DNA of 64,000 bases, taken from contig NZ_VSIY01000003.1 of assembly GCF_008086115.1 (NCBI RefSeq), positions 496,001-560,000 of the forward strand, written 5' to 3'. The position numbers were made by a program, and so were the translations under genes. The notes beneath the pieces were generated by a model. The model had not been told where the DNA came from and ran no database searches. It saw only the letters and a list, made by a program, of their open reading frames with translations. Shown piece by piece: positions 1 through 8,275 of this stretch. This DNA comes from Maritimibacter fusiformis. Its GTDB lineage: Bacteria; Pseudomonadota; Alphaproteobacteria; Rhodobacterales; Rhodobacteraceae. Numbering within the stretch: position 1 is the first letter of the stretch; each line of letters begins with the position of its first letter.

Positions 1-15
1 GAAAATCCAAAACGA

Positions 16-41
16 GGCCCGCCGACCGTGGCCGGCGGGCC
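16..41 (-). terminator. Hairpin terminator after the amino-acid binding protein
   Basis: A 9-bp perfect stem (GGCCCGCCG paired with CGGCGGGCC) with an 8-nt loop lies 9 bp beyond the stop of the minus-strand gene. On the minus strand it is followed by a T-rich tract (TCGTTTTGGATTTTC). This is the form of an intrinsic terminator for the binding-protein gene. Confidence 0.7.
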
Positions 42-50
42 GAAGCTGCA

Positions 51-833
51 TCAGCGGATGTCGGCGCCGATCCATTCCATCGCGATCTCGGTATAGGTGC
101 CGTCTTCCATCATCGCGTCGAGCGCCTCCTGCATCGCGGCGGCCAGGTCGGGGTTGCCCTCGCGGATGGCGAAGCCGGCGCCGAATTCCTCGGTCTCGAA
201 CTCGATGGTGTCGTATTCCTGACCCTTCTCGTTCATCGCGAGAATCGCGGCGATCGAATCGTTCACGATCGCGTCGACACGCCCGTTCTCGAGCTCCAGC
301 AGCAATTCCGGCAGCCCCTTGTAGGTGCGCACCTTCCAGCCGCGTTCGCGCGCCCATTCCTCGTGGGTCTCGCCCAGCGTCACGCCGATCTCGGCATCGG
401 CAAGCTGGTCGATCGAGGTGAACTCGCTGCCGGGCTGGGTGAAGATCGCCCGCTTGGTGGTGTAATAGGGGCCGACGAAATCGACCACCTCGTCGCGCTC
501 CTCGGTGATCGTCATCGAGCCGATCACAGTGTCATACTTGTTGGCCAGCAGCCCGCCGATGATGCCGTCCCACGCGGTCGTCACGATCTCGGCCTCGACG
601 CCCATCCGCCGGGCGATTTCCTTGCCGATCGAGGGGTCGAAGCCGACCACCTCGTTCTGGTCGTTGACGAAGTTGAACGGCGGGTAGGCGCCGCTCATCG
701 CGATGCGGATCACGCCGCGTTCCTTGATCGCCTCAAGTTCGTCGGCAAAAGCGCCCGAGGCGAACCCCAGCCCGGTCACCGCCGCGATGCCGGCCGTCGC
801 CAGCGTCTTCACAATCGTCCTGCGCAAAACCAT
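51..833 (-). CDS. Amino-acid-type ABC transporter substrate-binding protein
   Basis: Periplasmic solute-binding protein of the SBP_bac_3 (polar amino acid) family, 260 aa. An N-terminal signal peptide (MVLRRTIVKTLATAG.. ending near GAFA/DE) is followed by the typical opening 'GVIRIAMSGAYPPFNF', then 'GFDPSIGKEIARRMG' and 'VIGSMTITEERDEVVDFVGPYY', the usual ligand-pocket segments. The start is supported by GGGAGAGAGAC before the ATG. No permease or ATPase is adjacent, so it may be an orphan binding protein or its partners may lie outside the window. It is divergent from a LysR gene and close to a D-amino-acid dehydrogenase, which suggests amino-acid uptake; the ligand is not determined. Confidence 0.9.
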   Translation of the reverse strand: MVLRRTIVKTLATAGIAAVTGLGFASGAFADELEAIKERGVIRIAMSGAYPPFNFVNDQNEVVGFDPSIGKEIARRMGVEAEIVTTAWDGIIGGLLANKYDTVIGSMTITEERDEVVDFVGPYYTTKRAIFTQPGSEFTSIDQLADAEIGVTLGETHEEWARERGWKVRTYKGLPELLLELENGRVDAIVNDSIAAILAMNEKGQEYDTIEFETEEFGAGFAIREGNPDLAAAMQEALDAMMEDGTYTEIAMEWIGADIR

Positions 834-965
834 GTCTCTCTCCCATGTCGGTCGCTTGCGTTTCCTCCGACCATGCGCCGGTTCGCCCGAAGGCCCGGCG
901 CACGCTCTGGCGAAACGCTTGCATGCGGCGGTGCATCATGCAAATAGATATGAGAAATCGAGAAT

Positions 966-980
966 ATAGATTTGATCTAT
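966..980. promoter_or_regulatory. Palindrome in the SBP/LysR divergent promoter (LysR-type box)
   Basis: The 145-bp divergent region becomes AT-rich at its LysR side. It contains a perfect inverted repeat, ATAGAT-TTG-ATCTAT, which fits the T-N11-A form of LysR boxes. A related half-site (ATAGATATG) lies about 20 bp upstream. The right arm runs into the LysR ATG (979-981), so binding would sit directly on the regulator's own start. Confidence 0.55.
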
Positions 981-1950
981 GCTGCGCCCCTATGAACACC
1001 GTTTCCCCTGGAACCTCGACTGGAATCTCCTGCGCACCTTCATGGTCGTGGTCGAACAGCGCAGCATCTCGCGGGCGGCGGATTTTCTCGGCCTGAAACA
1101 GCCCACTGTCAGCGCCGCACTGAAACGGCTGGAGGACAGCGTCGGACAGGTGCTTATCGAACGACGGCCCAACCGCTTCCGCGTCACCCGCGCCGGCGAG
1201 GTGCTGTTTTCCGAATGCAGCACGATCTTCGGCACCGTGTCGCAACTGCCCGCGCTGATGCAGGCCGGCGCCGACACCCTCAGCGGCCATATCTCGCTGG
1301 TGATGACCAGCCACGTGGTCTCGCCGCATCTCGACGCGGTGCTGGCCGACTTCGCCCAGCGCCACCGCGACGTGACCTTCTCGGTGGTGGTGGCCGAAAG
1401 CGGCGAGGTGCTCAAGCTGATCGAACAGAACCGCGCCGCCTTCGGCATCTGCCTCATCAACCGCCAGCCCCGGCACCTGCACGCGCCGGTCCTCTGCCGC
1501 GAGTTCTTCGCGCTCTATTGCGGCGCCAAGCACCGGCTGTTCGGCAAGGCCCGCATCGCGCTGGCCGACCTGGCGGGCGAACCGTCGGTGGCGTTTCACA
1601 CCGAGGTCGAGGGCGGGCCGCTGCAATCGGTCAACCGGCTGCGCGAACGGGCGCGCCTGGCCCCCGGCCCGCGCGGCGTGTCCGCCAACCTGCCCGAGGT
1701 GCGCCGCATGATCGTCGCCAACATCGGCATCGGCGCGCTGCCGGTGCATGTGGCGGCGCGCGACGTGGGCCTGGGCCTGCTGCGCCAACTGCCGCCGCAC
1801 GACCGTCTGCCGGCGATCGACATCCACCTTGTCACCAACCCCCGCCGGCAGATGTCCGCGCCCGAGGCCGCGCTGAACGCCGCCTTCACCGATCTGATCG
1901 ACGGCGAGAGCCTGGCCGCCCGCACCTACGGCGTTTCTGCGCCACTCTGA
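979..1950 (+). CDS. LysR-family transcriptional regulator
   Basis: A 323-aa LysR-type regulator. The N-terminal winged HTH is clear ('WNLLRTFMVVVEQRSISRAADFLGLKQPTVSAALKRLEDSVGQVLIERRPNRFRVTRAGEVLF', residues ~14-76), followed by a substrate-binding-like effector domain ('GHISLVMTSHVVSPHLDAVLADFAQRHRDVTFSVVV'). An in-frame stop (TGA) lies two codons upstream, so ATG 979 is the first possible start, yet no ribosome binding site precedes it; translation may be leaderless. It is divergent from an amino-acid binding protein and upstream of a DauA-like dehydrogenase (83-bp gap), which are its likely targets. Confidence 0.9.
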   Translation: MLRPYEHRFPWNLDWNLLRTFMVVVEQRSISRAADFLGLKQPTVSAALKRLEDSVGQVLIERRPNRFRVTRAGEVLFSECSTIFGTVSQLPALMQAGADTLSGHISLVMTSHVVSPHLDAVLADFAQRHRDVTFSVVVAESGEVLKLIEQNRAAFGICLINRQPRHLHAPVLCREFFALYCGAKHRLFGKARIALADLAGEPSVAFHTEVEGGPLQSVNRLRERARLAPGPRGVSANLPEVRRMIVANIGIGALPVHVAARDVGLGLLRQLPPHDRLPAIDIHLVTNPRRQMSAPEAALNAAFTDLIDGESLAARTYGVSAPL

Positions 1951-2032
1951 CTTTTGATCAAATTCCCTCTGGCATCTCCGCGCCAAATCTGCCACCGGTG
2001 CCAAAGTCCTTCCCACCATCCCGGAGACAGAC

Positions 2033-3175
2033 ATGCAGGACATGACGGAACCCATATTCGACATCGCGGTGATCGGCGGCGGCATGGCCGGCGCTTCGGT
2101 CGCTGCCGAACTGGCGCCGCACGCTCGCGTCGTGCTGATCGAACGCGAGAGCCAGCCGGGCTATCACACCACCGGGCGCTCGGCCGCGATTGCGGTGCCG
2201 ACCTATGGCCCGGCGCCGATCCGGGCACTGACCCGGGCGTCGGATGCCTTCTTTCACAACCCGCCCGCCGGGTTTTCCGACCACCCGCTGTTCTCGCCGC
2301 GCCACATCGTGATGGTGGCCCGCGAAGACCAGATCGCGGAGCTCGATGCGCTGGTCGAAGAGGTCGGCGACCGCGCCAGCCTGCAGCGGCTCGACGCCGC
2401 CGAACTCAAGGCCGCCTGCCCGCTGCTGCGCGACGGCTACGGCGCGGCCGGCCTGCTCGACACCACCGGCAACGACATCGACGTGGCCAGCCTGCACCAG
2501 GGCTATCTGCGCGGGCTGAAGGCGGCGGGCGGCGAGGTGCGCACGCGCACCGAGGTCGCCGGTCTGATGCGCGACGGCGACAGCTGGCGGGTCGAGACCT
2601 CGACCGGCCCGATCCATGCGCACATCGTGGTCAACGCCGCCGGCGCCTGGGCCGGCGTGGTCGGCGCGATGGCCGGGGCCGAGGATATCGGGCTGATCCC
2701 GAAACGGCGCACCGCCACCGTGATCGCCGCGCCCGATGGCACCGAGGTGCACGCCCTGCCGATGACCATCGACATCGACGAGCAGTTCTATCTCAAGCCC
2801 GATGCCGGGCGGCTGCTGATCTCGCCCGCCGACGAAACCCCGGACGTGCCCGGCGACGTGCAGCCCGAAGAGCTTGACGTGGCGATCTGCGTCGACCGGA
2901 TCGAGACCGCGTTCGAGATCCAGGTGCGCCGGATCGAGAACAAGTGGGCCGGCCTGCGCAGCTTCGTCGCCGACAAAAGCCCGGTGGCCGGGTTCTCCGA
3001 CCGGACGCCTGGTTTCTACTGGCTGGCCGGCCAGGGCGGCTACGGCATCCAGTCGGCCCCGGCGCTGGCGCGCTTTGCCGCGGCCCAGGTTCTCGGCCGC
3101 GACGTGCCCGCCGACATCCTCGACCAGGGGCTCGAGGTCTCCGACCTCGCGCCCGCGCGGCTCGCCACCGCCTGA
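2033..3175 (+). CDS. FAD-dependent D-amino-acid dehydrogenase, DauA-like
   Basis: DAO-family flavoprotein, 380 aa. The Rossmann motif 'AVIGGGMAGASVAAELA' is followed by 'ERESQPGYHTTGRSAA', and by 'NAAGAWAGVVG', 'PKRRTATVIAAPDGTEVHALP', 'FYLKPDAGRLLISPADETP' and 'TWAGLRSFVAD'-like 'KWAGLRSFVADKSPVAGF'. The whole length resembles my recollection of Pseudomonas D-arginine dehydrogenase DauA, which oxidises D-amino acids to 2-oxo acids. The active-site His of DauA (His48 in 'RSAAHY') is Ile here ('RSAAIA'), while the nearby Tyr is kept, so substrate preference may differ. Start chosen by GGAG six bases before the ATG; a second ATG lies 9 bp on. Convergent with the next SDR. Confidence 0.85.
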   Translation: MQDMTEPIFDIAVIGGGMAGASVAAELAPHARVVLIERESQPGYHTTGRSAAIAVPTYGPAPIRALTRASDAFFHNPPAGFSDHPLFSPRHIVMVAREDQIAELDALVEEVGDRASLQRLDAAELKAACPLLRDGYGAAGLLDTTGNDIDVASLHQGYLRGLKAAGGEVRTRTEVAGLMRDGDSWRVETSTGPIHAHIVVNAAGAWAGVVGAMAGAEDIGLIPKRRTATVIAAPDGTEVHALPMTIDIDEQFYLKPDAGRLLISPADETPDVPGDVQPEELDVAICVDRIETAFEIQVRRIENKWAGLRSFVADKSPVAGFSDRTPGFYWLAGQGGYGIQSAPALARFAAAQVLGRDVPADILDQGLEVSDLAPARLATA

Positions 3176-3209
3176 CACGGGGGGGCCATACATCAGCGCA
3201 TGGCCCCGC

Positions 3210-3953
3210 TCACCCCGACAGGGCACCGCCGTCGACAAGCTGCACCTCGCCCGTGACGAACCCGGCCTCGGGCGAGGCCAGCCACAGGTAGGCCCCCGCC
3301 AGCAGTTCCGGCGGCGCGCCCATCTCGAAACCCTCCAGCTTGACCGGATGGATGCTCAGCCCGTCCTTGGCCCCCTCGACCGGCGGCAGCCCCCGCGCGA
3401 TGCCGGTCGCCACCCGCCCCGGCGCGACCGCGTTGACCCGCACGCCCCGGTGGGCGAACTCCGAGGCCAGCGACTTGGTCAGCGTGATGACGCCGCCCTT
3501 GGCGCTGGCATAGGGCGCGGCATAGGCGATGCCGCCGATCCCCGCCGTCGAGGCGGTGTTGACGAGGCAGCCCCTGCTTTCGATCAACGCGGGCAGCGTG
3601 ACGCGGCAAATCTCCGCGATGCTGGTCAGGTTGATCTGCAGGATAAGCGCCCAGTCCTCGGGCGTGGTTTCGGTGAAATGCGCGCGGCGATAGATGCCCG
3701 CGACATTGGCCACCACGTCCAGCCCGTCCCTGGCAGCCTCGGCCCCCATGCGCGCGCTGTCGCCGGGTTTCCCCGCGTCATAGGTCAGGATCTCGGCCCC
3801 CTCGATCCCGGCGGCGACCTCCGCCAGCCCGCCCTCGTTGATATCGGCCAGCACCAGACGCGCGCCCTCGGCGGCGAAGGCCGTGGCCACCGCCCGCCCG
3901 ATCCCCGCGGCGGCCCCCGTCACCAGCACGCGTTTACTTTCAAATCGTCCCAT
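3210..3953 (-). CDS. SDR-family oxidoreductase
   Basis: Classical short-chain dehydrogenase/reductase, 247 aa. It has the cofactor motif 'TGAAAGIGRAVA', 'ADIN' at the end of beta-2 (NAD preference likely), 'NVAGIY', Ser and 'YASAKGGV' (intact Tyr-x3-Lys), and the C-terminal 'VDGGALSG'. AAAGGGGA stands 7 bp before ATG 3953; another in-frame ATG at 3959 would overlap the upstream SDR stop as ATGA. Last gene of a three-gene minus-strand operon (NmrA-like, SDR, SDR) that carries the regulon dyad at 5792. Substrate unknown; a hydroxysteroid is possible from the context. Confidence 0.88.
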   Translation of the reverse strand: MGRFESKRVLVTGAAAGIGRAVATAFAAEGARLVLADINEGGLAEVAAGIEGAEILTYDAGKPGDSARMGAEAARDGLDVVANVAGIYRRAHFTETTPEDWALILQINLTSIAEICRVTLPALIESRGCLVNTASTAGIGGIAYAAPYASAKGGVITLTKSLASEFAHRGVRVNAVAPGRVATGIARGLPPVEGAKDGLSIHPVKLEGFEMGAPPELLAGAYLWLASPEAGFVTGEVQLVDGGALSG

Positions 3954-3955
3954 GC

Positions 3956-4822
3956 TCATGTCCCCTTTCGCGGCGTGTAGCCGTCGCATTCGATGATCGG
4001 CAGATGCGTCCAGTTCTTGCCGTCCGGCAGGCGCATCCACGCCCCCGCCGCCAGCGCGCCGCCATCGACCACGATGGTCTGCCCGGTGACCCAGCCCGAC
4101 AGGTCCGAGGCCAGAAACAGCGCGGCGCCAGCGGAGTCCGACCCCTCGCCAAAGCGTCCGATGGGGAACCACCGCTTGAGGTAGTCGCGGTTCTCCGGCG
4201 GCACGCGCGGGGTGGCGGTGATCTGGGCCGTGTTGGTGGTCTCGGGCGCCACCGCGTTGACGCGGATGTTGTCCTGCCCAAGCTCGACGGCCAGGCTTTG
4301 CGTGAAGCCGGTGATCGCCGCGTTGAAGGCGGAATAAACGGTGCAAAGCGGGATGCCCCGGAACGCCTCGACGGTCGAGATGTTGACGATACTGCCGCCG
4401 CCTGATGCCTTCATCAGCGGGATCGCGGCGCGGCTGACAAGGAACATGTGCAGCAGGTTGACGCGGTAGAGGTCGTCCCATTCCGCCTCCGTCGAGTCGA
4501 CGAAATAGCTGCGATACCCAAGGAAATCGCCGACATTGTTGACCAGAACGTCAAGCCGCCCGAACGTCGCCTCGACCTCACTCATCACCCGTTTCACATC
4601 CGCGCCCTCGCGCACATCCGCCTCGCAGACCAGCGCCTCGACGCCTGCATCCTCCAGTGTCTTGCGCACATCGGCGGCCCGCGCCGGGTCGATCTCGGCC
4701 ACCGCCACGCGCATCCCGGCGCGCCCGAACAGCTCCGCCGTGGCCCGCCCGATCCCGGCGCCCCCGCCGGTGATCAGCGCGACCTTGCCCGACAGCCCGA
4801 GGATGGAAAGCTCGTCCGTCAT
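3956..4822 (-). CDS. SDR-family protein with altered catalytic motif
   Basis: A 288-aa SDR. It starts 'ALITGGGAGIGRATAELFGRAG', has 'AEID' after beta-2, 'NNVGDF' and a C-terminal 'VVDGGALAAGAWMRLPDGKNW'. The active-site segment reads 'NISTVEAFRGIPLCTVYSAFNAAITG': Ser and Tyr are present but the Lys of Tyr-x3-Lys is Asn. The Lys normally lowers the Tyr pKa and positions the nicotinamide ribose, so the enzyme may be weak, use another residue, or not be a redox enzyme. Start and stop overlap the neighbours by 4 bp (ATGA) on both sides, so translation is coupled. Confidence 0.85.
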   Translation of the reverse strand: MTDELSILGLSGKVALITGGGAGIGRATAELFGRAGMRVAVAEIDPARAADVRKTLEDAGVEALVCEADVREGADVKRVMSEVEATFGRLDVLVNNVGDFLGYRSYFVDSTEAEWDDLYRVNLLHMFLVSRAAIPLMKASGGGSIVNISTVEAFRGIPLCTVYSAFNAAITGFTQSLAVELGQDNIRVNAVAPETTNTAQITATPRVPPENRDYLKRWFPIGRFGEGSDSAGAALFLASDLSGWVTGQTIVVDGGALAAGAWMRLPDGKNWTHLPIIECDGYTPRKGT

Positions 4823-5736
4823 GCCCCGCCCCCCGCGATCTCGACCACTTCGCGCACCGCGCGGGCCACGTCGCTCCGGGTATAGCCCAGCATCGCCGTC
4901 TCGCCCGCATCCGGCTCATAGGCCAGCACGTTGCCGCGCCCCTGAACGATGAAACGGTCGGGCAGCAACGGGTGCTCCGCGTCGCGCTCCTCCAGCGTCA
5001 CGCGGCTGCCCACCGCGTCGAACACGAGCTGGAAGAAGTCGCGGTAGCTCAGGTTCTCGTCCCCGATCAGGTAGGCCTTGCCGCTTTCGGCGCCCAGAAG
5101 CGCGCCCTCGATGGCCTCGGACAGCGAGCGCACCGACATGTAGTTCGTCCCCCCCGGCGGCGCCCATGCGCCGATCTCGGGCATCTTGCCGCGGCCCCAG
5201 GCGGCGAGGGTCTCGTAGCGTTTGGCCGGAATGCCCGGAATGGCCCCGACGATCGACGGCGGGTTCAGGGTCGAGACATTGAAGCCGTCGCGCGCCAGCG
5301 CCCGCGCGCCTTCGTCGGCCAGCATGCGGGCGCGGACGTAGAGGTCGGTTTCGGCGATGTCGGGGCGGACCTGGTGGTAGTAGCTGCCAAGCTGCACGAA
5401 GCGCGGCACCCCGGCGGCGCGCACCTTTTCGGCAAAGGTCGGAACCCCGGTGATCTGGGTCTTGTCCCAGAACGCGGCCTCGTCGTCGTCGGGGGTGATG
5501 TGGCGAATGTCGTTGCCTGCGGCGAACACCACGGCATCGAACCCGGCCAGGTCATCGGGCGAAAACCCGCCCTCGGTGTAATCGCCGATCAGCACCGGCA
5601 TGTTCTGCATCGGCGTGCCGGGGGCGGCGGGCTTGCGCGCGCCCAGCGTCACCGCATGCCCCCTGGCCAGCAGATGCTGCGCCGCGTGACCGCCGATCAT
5701 GCCGGTGCCACCGACGATCAGAATATTCATTTTCAT
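4819..5736 (-). CDS. NmrA/epimerase-like NAD(P)-binding protein
   Basis: A 305-aa extended/atypical SDR. The N-terminal nucleotide motif 'NILIVGGTGMIGGHAAQHLLARGHAVTLGARK' is followed by 'GFDAVVFAAGNDIRH' and 'RFVQLGSYYHQVRPD'. A classical Tyr-x3-Lys is not evident; 'YYHQV' stands near the expected position. Relatives are annotated as NAD-dependent epimerase/dehydratase or NmrA-like proteins. First gene of the minus operon; GACGGGAGAGATACACG precedes the ATG, and the regulon dyad lies 55 bp upstream. The substrate cannot be read from the sequence. Confidence 0.82.
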   Translation of the reverse strand: MKMNILIVGGTGMIGGHAAQHLLARGHAVTLGARKPAAPGTPMQNMPVLIGDYTEGGFSPDDLAGFDAVVFAAGNDIRHITPDDDEAAFWDKTQITGVPTFAEKVRAAGVPRFVQLGSYYHQVRPDIAETDLYVRARMLADEGARALARDGFNVSTLNPPSIVGAIPGIPAKRYETLAAWGRGKMPEIGAWAPPGGTNYMSVRSLSEAIEGALLGAESGKAYLIGDENLSYRDFFQLVFDAVGSRVTLEERDAEHPLLPDRFIVQGRGNVLAYEPDAGETAMLGYTRSDVARAVREVVEIAGGGA

Positions 5737-5791
5737 CGTGTATCTCTCCCGTCCTTTGACCGGAGCATCCCCCGCCCCGGCCGCCGCTGCA

Positions 5792-5807
5792 TCGTCCGTT
5801 CCGACGA
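5792..5807 (-). promoter_or_regulatory. Catabolic-regulon dyad, copy 1
   Basis: Read on the minus strand: TCGTCG-GAAC-GGACGA followed by TGC. It lies 55 bp upstream of the NmrA-like gene start. One of eleven copies of the TMGTCY-N4-RGACGA dyad found only before island or Liv-transporter operons. Confidence 0.65.
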
Positions 5808-5832
5808 GACCGGCGGGCGGGCGCGCGCATCA

Positions 5833-5848
5833 TAGTCCCATCGGACGA
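5833..5848 (+). promoter_or_regulatory. Catabolic-regulon dyad, copy 2
   Basis: TAGTCC-CATC-GGACGA followed by TGC, facing the plus-strand binding-protein gene (start 89 bp downstream). A CACCCT hexamer begins exactly 22 bp after the dyad (5871), the -10 position shared by other copies. Centre-to-centre distance to copy 1 is 41 bp. Confidence 0.68.
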
Positions 5849-5937
5849 TGCGCCCGCCCCGGCCGCGCCGCACCCTTTCGCCGGTGGAAAAAGCGCCCCG
5901 ATATCACCCGCGGGCGCGATAACGGGAGGAAACCGAC

Positions 5938-7137
5938 ATGAAGAAACTACTGGCAACCGCGGCGCTGGCCGCGCTCGCGACCGGCGCGGCGCAGGCAGGC
6001 GACGGCGTCGTCAAGATCGGCGTTCTGAACGACCAGAGCACGTCGTTCTCGGCGCTGGGCGGCTCGGAGGTGGTCGAGGCGGTGCAACTGGCCATCGCCG
6101 ATTTCGGCGGCGAGGCCCTGGGCCAGCCGATCGAATTCGTCTTTGCCGACCACCAGAACAAGCCCGACGTGGCGCTGTCGATCGCGCGCGAATGGCTCGA
6201 CCGCGATGGCGTCGACGTGATCATGGACGTGGCCAACTCGGCGATCTCGCTGGGCATCAACACCCTGATCGGGGAAAACCCGGACGCGATGGGCCTGTTC
6301 ATCTCGCCCCTGACAGACCGCATGACCGAGGCCGACTGCAACGGCCGGGTGATGGCCTGGGCCTATGACGCCTATTCCACGGTCGGCACCGCGGTGAACG
6401 CGCAGTTGGAACAGGGGTTGAAGAAGTTCTTCATCCTGTCGCCCGACTACGAGGCCGGCAAGGTGATGACAAGCTGGGTCGAGACCGCCGTGACCGAAGG
6501 CGGCGGCGAGGTCGTGGGCACCGTCGCGGCGCCGCTCGGCACCACCGACTTCTCGTCCTTCATCCTGCAGGCGCAGGCGTCGGGCGCCGAGGTGATCCAG
6601 CTCAACCTGAATGGCTCCGAGTTGATCAACGCGCTGAAGCAGATCCAGGAATTCGGCCTGATCTCGATGGGCCAGAAGGTCGCCGTGACCTTCCTGCACC
6701 AGTCCGACGCGCGCTCGATCGGGGCCGAGGCGCTGGCGGGCATCCAGTTCGCGGCACCGTGGTTCTGGAACCAGGACGAAGAGTCGCGTGAGTTTGCCAT
6801 GCGGATGAAAGAGATCACCGGCAACGCGCCGGGCTGGGTCGCCGCCGGCAACTACTCTGCCGCGACCGCCTATCTGCGCGCCGTGGAAGAGGCCGGGACC
6901 GACGACGCCGACGCCGTGGTCGCCGCGATGCAGACCCTCGATCTCGACGATCTGTTCGTGAAGAACGGCACCCTCTACCCGAACGGGCGGCTGATCCACG
7001 ACATGTATCTGCTCGAGGTGCAGGCGCCCGAGGACATCGAGGAGGATCAGGACTACTTCAAGCTGGTCGCCACCGTGCCCGCGGACGTGGCGTTCCAGCC
7101 GCTGTCGGCCTCGACCTGCCCGCTGGTCGCCCAGTAG
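5938..7137 (+). CDS. Branched-chain-type (LivK-like) substrate-binding protein
   Basis: Periplasmic binding protein of the Peripla_BP_6 family, 399 aa. A signal peptide (MKKLLATAALAALATGAAQA/GD) precedes 'VVKIGVLNDQSTSFSALGG' and 'ADHQNKPDVALSIAREWLDRDGVDVIMDVANSAI', both typical of the family. Two Cys remain in the mature protein ('EADCNG' and 'STCPLVAQ') and could form a disulfide. GGGAGGAAACCGAC precedes the ATG. It heads a plus-strand operon with a complete Liv-type transporter and carries a regulon dyad. The family binds diverse small hydrophobic and acidic ligands, so uptake of a steroid or an aromatic or alicyclic acid is plausible but only inferred. Confidence 0.9.
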   Translation: MKKLLATAALAALATGAAQAGDGVVKIGVLNDQSTSFSALGGSEVVEAVQLAIADFGGEALGQPIEFVFADHQNKPDVALSIAREWLDRDGVDVIMDVANSAISLGINTLIGENPDAMGLFISPLTDRMTEADCNGRVMAWAYDAYSTVGTAVNAQLEQGLKKFFILSPDYEAGKVMTSWVETAVTEGGGEVVGTVAAPLGTTDFSSFILQAQASGAEVIQLNLNGSELINALKQIQEFGLISMGQKVAVTFLHQSDARSIGAEALAGIQFAAPWFWNQDEESREFAMRMKEITGNAPGWVAAGNYSAATAYLRAVEEAGTDDADAVVAAMQTLDLDDLFVKNGTLYPNGRLIHDMYLLEVQAPEDIEEDQDYFKLVATVPADVAFQPLSASTCPLVAQ

Positions 7138-7161
7138 GCGCCTGACCGACGGCACGCAAAG

Positions 7162-7190
7162 CTGTGGCTCCCGCGCGACGGGGGCCACAG
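7162..7190 (+). other. mRNA hairpin between binding protein and transporter genes
   Basis: An 11-bp stem (CTGTGGC-T-CCC paired with G-GGG-GCCACAG, one G-U pair) with a 7-nt loop lies 24 bp after the binding-protein stop. No T-run follows. Such hairpins after binding-protein genes commonly stabilise the upstream message or attenuate readthrough, giving more binding protein than permease. Confidence 0.6.
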
Positions 7191-7220
7191 GCTCACCGCA
7201 CGCCAAATCCGAGGACGACG

Positions 7221-7508
7221 ATGGCCGGCTACCTGGTTTTCGATATCGAGATCACCGACCCCGAGGCCTGGCAGCACTACCGCGAGGTGGCCGGGCCGGT
7301 GATGGCCGCCAGCGGTGGCGAGTTCCTGGTGCAAAGCGCCGGGATCGAGCCGCTGGAAGGCGGCTGGCACCCGGCCAGCCTGTCGGTGGTCGCCTTTCCC
7401 AGCGCCGAGGCGGCGCGCGCGTTCTACCATTCCGATGCGTATCAGGCGCTCTTGCCGCTGCGCGAAGCTGCCGCGATATCGCGCGGCGTTCTGGTCACCG
7501 GCGCGTGA
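7221..7508 (+). CDS. DUF1330 family protein
   Basis: Small (95 aa) alpha/beta ferredoxin-like-fold protein of the DUF1330 family. The N-terminus 'AGYLVFDIEITDPEAWQHYREVAGPVMAASGGEFLV' and 'VVAFPSAEAARAFYHSDAYQALLPLREAAA' are the family pattern. Function is not established; members are often found in catabolic operons. CGAGGACGACG precedes the ATG. It sits between the binding-protein and ATPase genes, and its stop overlaps a possible GTG start of the next gene. Confidence 0.85.
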   Translation: MAGYLVFDIEITDPEAWQHYREVAGPVMAASGGEFLVQSAGIEPLEGGWHPASLSVVAFPSAEAARAFYHSDAYQALLPLREAAAISRGVLVTGA

Positions 7509-7516
7509 CGGGGGGC

Positions 7517-8275
7517 ATGATGACCACGGACACGATCATCCAGACACGCGGCCTGACCAAGCGTTTCGGCGGCTTTGCCGCGGTCAACGGCGTCGACCTC
7601 GACGTGGCGCGGCATTCGCTGCACGCGCTGATCGGCCCGAACGGGGCCGGCAAGACCACGGTGTTCAACCTGGTCTCGAAGTTCCTTGCGCCCAGCGAGG
7701 GCACGATCACCTACAACGGCCAGGACATCACCCGCGAAAAACCCGCCCAGGTGGCGCGGCGCGGCATGGTGCGGTCGTTCCAGATTTCCGCGATCTTCCC
7801 GCGCATGACGGTGGCCGAGAACGTGCGTATCGCGTTGCAGCGGCCCACCGGCTTTTCGTTCTCGTTCTGGCGCGGCGAAAAGGTGCTGACCGCGCTCGAG
7901 GACCGGGTCGACGAATTGCTCACCTCGGTCGGGCTGATCGAGTGGCGAAACCGCACCGCGACCGAGCTGTCCTATGGCCGCAAGCGCGCGCTGGAGTTCG
8001 CCACCACGCTGGCGCTCGACCCCGAGTTGATGCTGCTGGATGAGCCGATGGCGGGTCTCGGGCAGGAAGACGTGCACCGGATCAGCGACTTGATCCGCCA
8101 GATTCGCCCCAATCGCACCATCCTGATGGTCGAGCACAACCTCGCCGTGGTCGCCGACCTCGCCGACCGGATCACGGTTCTGGCGCGCGGCGAAGTGCTG
8201 GCCGAGGGGGATTATGAAAGCATCGCCGCCAACGACGCGGTGATCGAAGCCTATATCGGGGGCGACATTGACTGA
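7517..8275 (+). CDS. LivG-like ABC transporter ATP-binding protein
   Basis: ATPase of a branched-chain-type importer, about 252 aa. It has Walker A 'GPNGAGKTT', Q-loop 'VRSFQIS', signature 'LSYGRKRALEFA' (a variant of LSGGQ), Walker B 'LMLLDEPMAGLG' and the H-loop 'VEHNLAVV'. A run of G ends just before ATG 7517/7520; GTG 7505, which overlaps the DUF1330 stop, is another possible start. It acts at the cytoplasmic face with the LivF-like protein and the fused permease that follow. Confidence 0.9.
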   Translation: MMTTDTIIQTRGLTKRFGGFAAVNGVDLDVARHSLHALIGPNGAGKTTVFNLVSKFLAPSEGTITYNGQDITREKPAQVARRGMVRSFQISAIFPRMTVAENVRIALQRPTGFSFSFWRGEKVLTALEDRVDELLTSVGLIEWRNRTATELSYGRKRALEFATTLALDPELMLLDEPMAGLGQEDVHRISDLIRQIRPNRTILMVEHNLAVVADLADRITVLARGEVLAEGDYESIAANDAVIEAYIGGDID

